A stretch of 14,455 nt of DNA from Elusimicrobiota bacterium. GTDB taxonomy: Bacteria; Elusimicrobiota; Elusimicrobia; UBA1565; UBA9628. This document shows, piece by piece, positions 12,817 to 14,455 of this stretch (its first letter is position 1; each line of letters begins with the position of its first letter). The stretch lies in the NCBI GenBank assembly GCA_028717865.1, contig JAQUMZ010000019.1:1-14455 (forward strand), written 5' to 3'. The translations under genes and the position numbers were made by a program. The notes below the pieces were generated by a model. The model saw nothing but the letters and a program-made list of their open reading frames with translations, was not told the origin of the DNA and made no database searches.

Positions 12817-13815
12817 TTAAAGGACTTCGAGCACGCCCGAGCCCCAGGCCAGGCCCGAGCCCACGACGGCGTATACGATCCGGTCTCCGGGCGCCAGGCG
12901 CTCCAGGTTCTGCGCCACCACGGAGGGCACGCCGGCGGCGGCGATGTTGCCTTGGGTCTGGACGTTGCGCAGGTGCCGCTCGGCGGGCAGCCCGAGATTC
13001 TTCAGGATCTTGTCCTGCAGCGAGCGGTTGGCCTGGTGGGCCACGGTGTAGGCGGACTTGAGCTCGAAGCCCAATTGCCGCGCGGCCGCCTCGAAGAGCT
13101 CTCCGGTCTTCCGTATCGAGAACTCCTTGACCGACGCCCCGTTCTGGCGGAAATGGCCCGCCGCGTCGATGACGACGTCGTCGGCGGCCTCCGGCTTGGT
13201 GGCAAACTCCAGGGGGGTGACCTTGAGCCGCCCCGGCCGGCGCGCCGAGACCACCTGGGCCGCGGCGCCGTCGCCCCAGATGTAGCCGTCCAGGCAGCGG
13301 GCGGAATAGTCGGTTCGGGTGGTGTAGGCCGAGGCCTGCACGCAGAGCACGAACTCGGGCAGGGCGGCTTCCATGTCCGCGAGCAGGCGCATGTGCCGCG
13401 CGAAGCTGGAACAGGAGGCGTTGACGTCGCAATGCGGGCCGCCGCCGATGCCCAGCTCGCGGGCCACGAGGTTGGCCGTGCTGGGGATGGTCTCGAAGGG
13501 CGTGTCGTTGTTGGCGACGACCCAGCCGATCCGGGCCGGCTCCACTCCGGCCTGGGCCAGGGCGGCGCGCGCCGCCTCGGCGGCGAGCGTCACGGGGGTC
13601 TCGCCGTTTTGGCGGGCGCGGCGGATGGCCTCGCAGGGCTTGGCGTTCTTGGTGGCCAGGATATAGTCGCGCGGCAGGACGCTGCAGCGCTTCTCGATGC
13701 CTAGCCGGGATTTCACCCAGTCCGGGCCGAGCGCCAGGCCGACCTCGCGATGCAGGAACTCGTTGTCGAGCTCCGTCCGCGCCAGCCGCCAGCCCAGCCC
13801 CAAAATGCTCAGCAT
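12817..13815 (-). CDS. KAS III-like (FabH-type) condensing enzyme
   Basis: The 332-residue protein has the thiolase-fold condensing triad of KAS III enzymes: Cys135 in VNASCSSF, His260 in AHQANRSL and Asn290 in GNIAAAGVPS. The GxG ending VVGSGLAWGSGVL (318-329) is also typical. FabH-type enzymes join an acyl-CoA starter to malonyl-ACP by decarboxylative condensation without phosphopantetheine priming. The N-terminal half diverges from housekeeping FabH (no DEWI motif; PDWVKSRLGIEKR takes that place), so a specialised starter is likely. It is first in an operon with the FabD-like gene and two aminotransferases. It starts about 6-10 nt after a -10 box, without a Shine-Dalgarno site. Alternatives are a BioZ-, PqsD- or OleA-like specialised KAS III; the sequence alone does not decide. 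Confidence 0.83.
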   Translation of the reverse strand: MLSILGLGWRLARTELDNEFLHREVGLALGPDWVKSRLGIEKRCSVLPRDYILATKNAKPCEAIRRARQNGETPVTLAAEAARAALAQAGVEPARIGWVVANNDTPFETIPSTANLVARELGIGGGPHCDVNASCSSFARHMRLLADMEAALPEFVLCVQASAYTTRTDYSARCLDGYIWGDGAAAQVVSARRPGRLKVTPLEFATKPEAADDVVIDAAGHFRQNGASVKEFSIRKTGELFEAAARQLGFELKSAYTVAHQANRSLQDKILKNLGLPAERHLRNVQTQGNIAAAGVPSVVAQNLERLAPGDRIVYAVVGSGLAWGSGVLEVL

Positions 13816-13824
13816 GCCGGCAAT

Positions 13825-13853
13825 ATACTACACCTTTGGTGCCACGCTTTCAA
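13825..13853 (-). promoter_or_regulatory. predicted promoter of the KAS III operon (TTGAAA-N17-TAGTAT)
   Basis: TTGAAA (13853-13848, 5/6 to consensus) and TAGTAT (13830-13825) are 17 bp apart; TATATT (13827-13822) is an alternative -10. The ATG at 13815 follows within 6-9 nt and has no Shine-Dalgarno site, so the message is predicted leaderless. The shared 17-bp element covers the -35 and most of the spacer. Confidence 0.5.
13836..13852 (-). promoter_or_regulatory. shared 17-bp promoter element, copy 2
   Basis: Minus-strand TGAAAGCGTGGCACCAA differs at one base from the copy at 8178-8162 in front of the CoA-transferase operon. It lies 8 bp upstream of TATATT (or 5 bp upstream of TAGTAT), matching the 7-bp distance at the other operon. 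Confidence 0.55.
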
Positions 13854-13865
13854 AAACTTCAGAAA

Positions 13866-14455
13866 CTACGGCGCCGGATTCTTGTTTCTCGCCGCGGCTC
13901 GGTCCGCCACCTCGTAAACCGTCGTGTCGGAGGCGAAAACGCCCGGTCCCGCCTCGGCTTTGTCATGAAAAATCGGGCGCAGGTATTCGGCGGCGAAATC
14001 CAGGTAGACCTGCCGGCTGCGCTCGTCGTTCGGAAGCGCGTTGCCCGTGCCGAGCCAGGCTTGAAAGCCGATGCGGTCGAGCAGGACGTGGCTGATCCGG
14101 CTTTCCCGGAAAAATCCCCGCAGCCGCGCCGTGTCGGGGCTGCGCGCGACCCAGCCGTGAAGCGGATAGCGGTCGAAACTGGTGGGGCATATCCGGTCGC
14201 GCCGGCAATAATAGCCGCGCGCTTCCCCCAGGAACAGGACGCGCGCGTCGGCGGGCAGATGTTCGTTGATGAACTCGATGGCGCGGTAGGGAGGATGGGG
14301 GTACGAGGAATGGGCGGCTTCGAGGTACTCGGCCCGCGTCTGGGTCCCAAGCACCGCTCCGGAGGCGCCGTACATCTTGACCCAGGAGGCGAGGAAGACC
14401 GCGTTGGAAACGAATATGAAGGCCAGCCCGGGCTTGAGCCAGCCTTTCAGCGCGG
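13866..14455 (-). CDS. C-terminal part of a GT39/ArnT-like membrane glycosyltransferase (cut by window edge)
   Basis: The frame is open to the window edge, giving 195 visible residues. The first part contains one hydrophobic helix (PGLAFIFVSNAVFLASW, visible residues 8-24), followed by a soluble tail with AIEFINEHLPADARVLFLGEARGYYCRR, then the FDRYPLHGW and RISHVLLD segments. A last membrane helix followed by this type of tail, with P-x-DA-x-VLFLGE and RGYY, is common in polytopic proteins annotated as glycosyltransferase family 39 or dolichyl-phosphate-mannose mannosyltransferase-like, which transfer sugars from lipid carriers outside the inner membrane. The ATG at 14375 is internal and not the true start. 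The gene ends 50 bp before the KAS III-like gene, which has its own promoter. The family call rests on the tail only, since the catalytic N-terminal loops are outside the window. Confidence 0.65.
   Translation of the reverse strand, partial: ALKGWLKPGLAFIFVSNAVFLASWVKMYGASGAVLGTQTRAEYLEAAHSSYPHPPYRAIEFINEHLPADARVLFLGEARGYYCRRDRICPTSFDRYPLHGWVARSPDTARLRGFFRESRISHVLLDRIGFQAWLGTGNALPNDERSRQVYLDFAAEYLRPIFHDKAEAGPGVFASDTTVYEVADRAAARNKNPAP

Noticed and set aside
13822..13852. Sigma54 (-24/-12) promoter suggested by TGGCAC in the shared element
   Set aside because: The required GG-N10-GC spacing is not met in either copy (GT or AG at the -12 position), and sigma70-like -10 boxes explain both.

Overview
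The window is GC-rich bacterial chromosome, almost fully coding, with short intergenic gaps and sigma70-type -10 boxes (TATAAT, TAGAAT). The dTDP-rhamnose enzyme at the left edge and the GT39/ArnT-like membrane protein at the right edge suggest a Gram-negative-type envelope. The alanine/proline-rich head of the histidine kinase recalls Elusimicrobiota proteins, but that placement is a guess; nothing here fixes the phylum. I see no rRNA, tRNA, CRISPR array, insertion sequence or phage gene.

Layout, left to right. Bases 1-1697 (minus): a lysine 2,3-aminomutase-family radical SAM enzyme (kamA) whose stop overlaps the GTG start of an rmlC truncated by the window edge. Bases 1698-1866: divergent regulatory gap with two palindromic blocks. 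Bases 1867-3417 (plus): a histidine kinase with an export-signal-like N-terminus. Bases 3425-4677 (minus): a PIN/NYN-like putative nuclease followed, with a 1-nt overlap of stop and start codons, by a small membrane protein. Bases 4754-8126 (minus): a tight operon of both subunits of a glutaconate-type family I CoA-transferase and the translation factor EttA. Bases 8127-8255: a second divergent regulatory gap. Bases 8256-8975 (plus): an orphan OmpR/PhoB-type response regulator. Bases 8976-9134: a gap between convergent genes that is full of inverted repeats. Bases 9135-13815 (minus): an operon of KAS III-like condensing enzyme, FabD-like acyltransferase and two different class III aminotransferases. 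Bases 13866-14455 (minus): C-terminal part of a polytopic glycosyltransferase-like protein.

How they may fit together. kamA makes a beta-amino acid, the aminotransferases act on omega-amino or amino groups, the CoA-transferase activates carboxylates, and the KAS III/FabD pair would extend an acyl-CoA with a malonyl-type unit. A 17-bp element (16/17 identical) sits at the same place, just upstream of the -10 region, in the promoters of the CoA-transferase operon and the KAS III operon 5.7 kb away. This suggests that the two operons are co-regulated. The complete pathway and its product are not visible; the functional link is inference. Several genes (PIN-like, response regulator, KAS III, histidine kinase) have a -10 box only 6-10 nt before the start codon and no Shine-Dalgarno site, as expected for leaderless transcripts.
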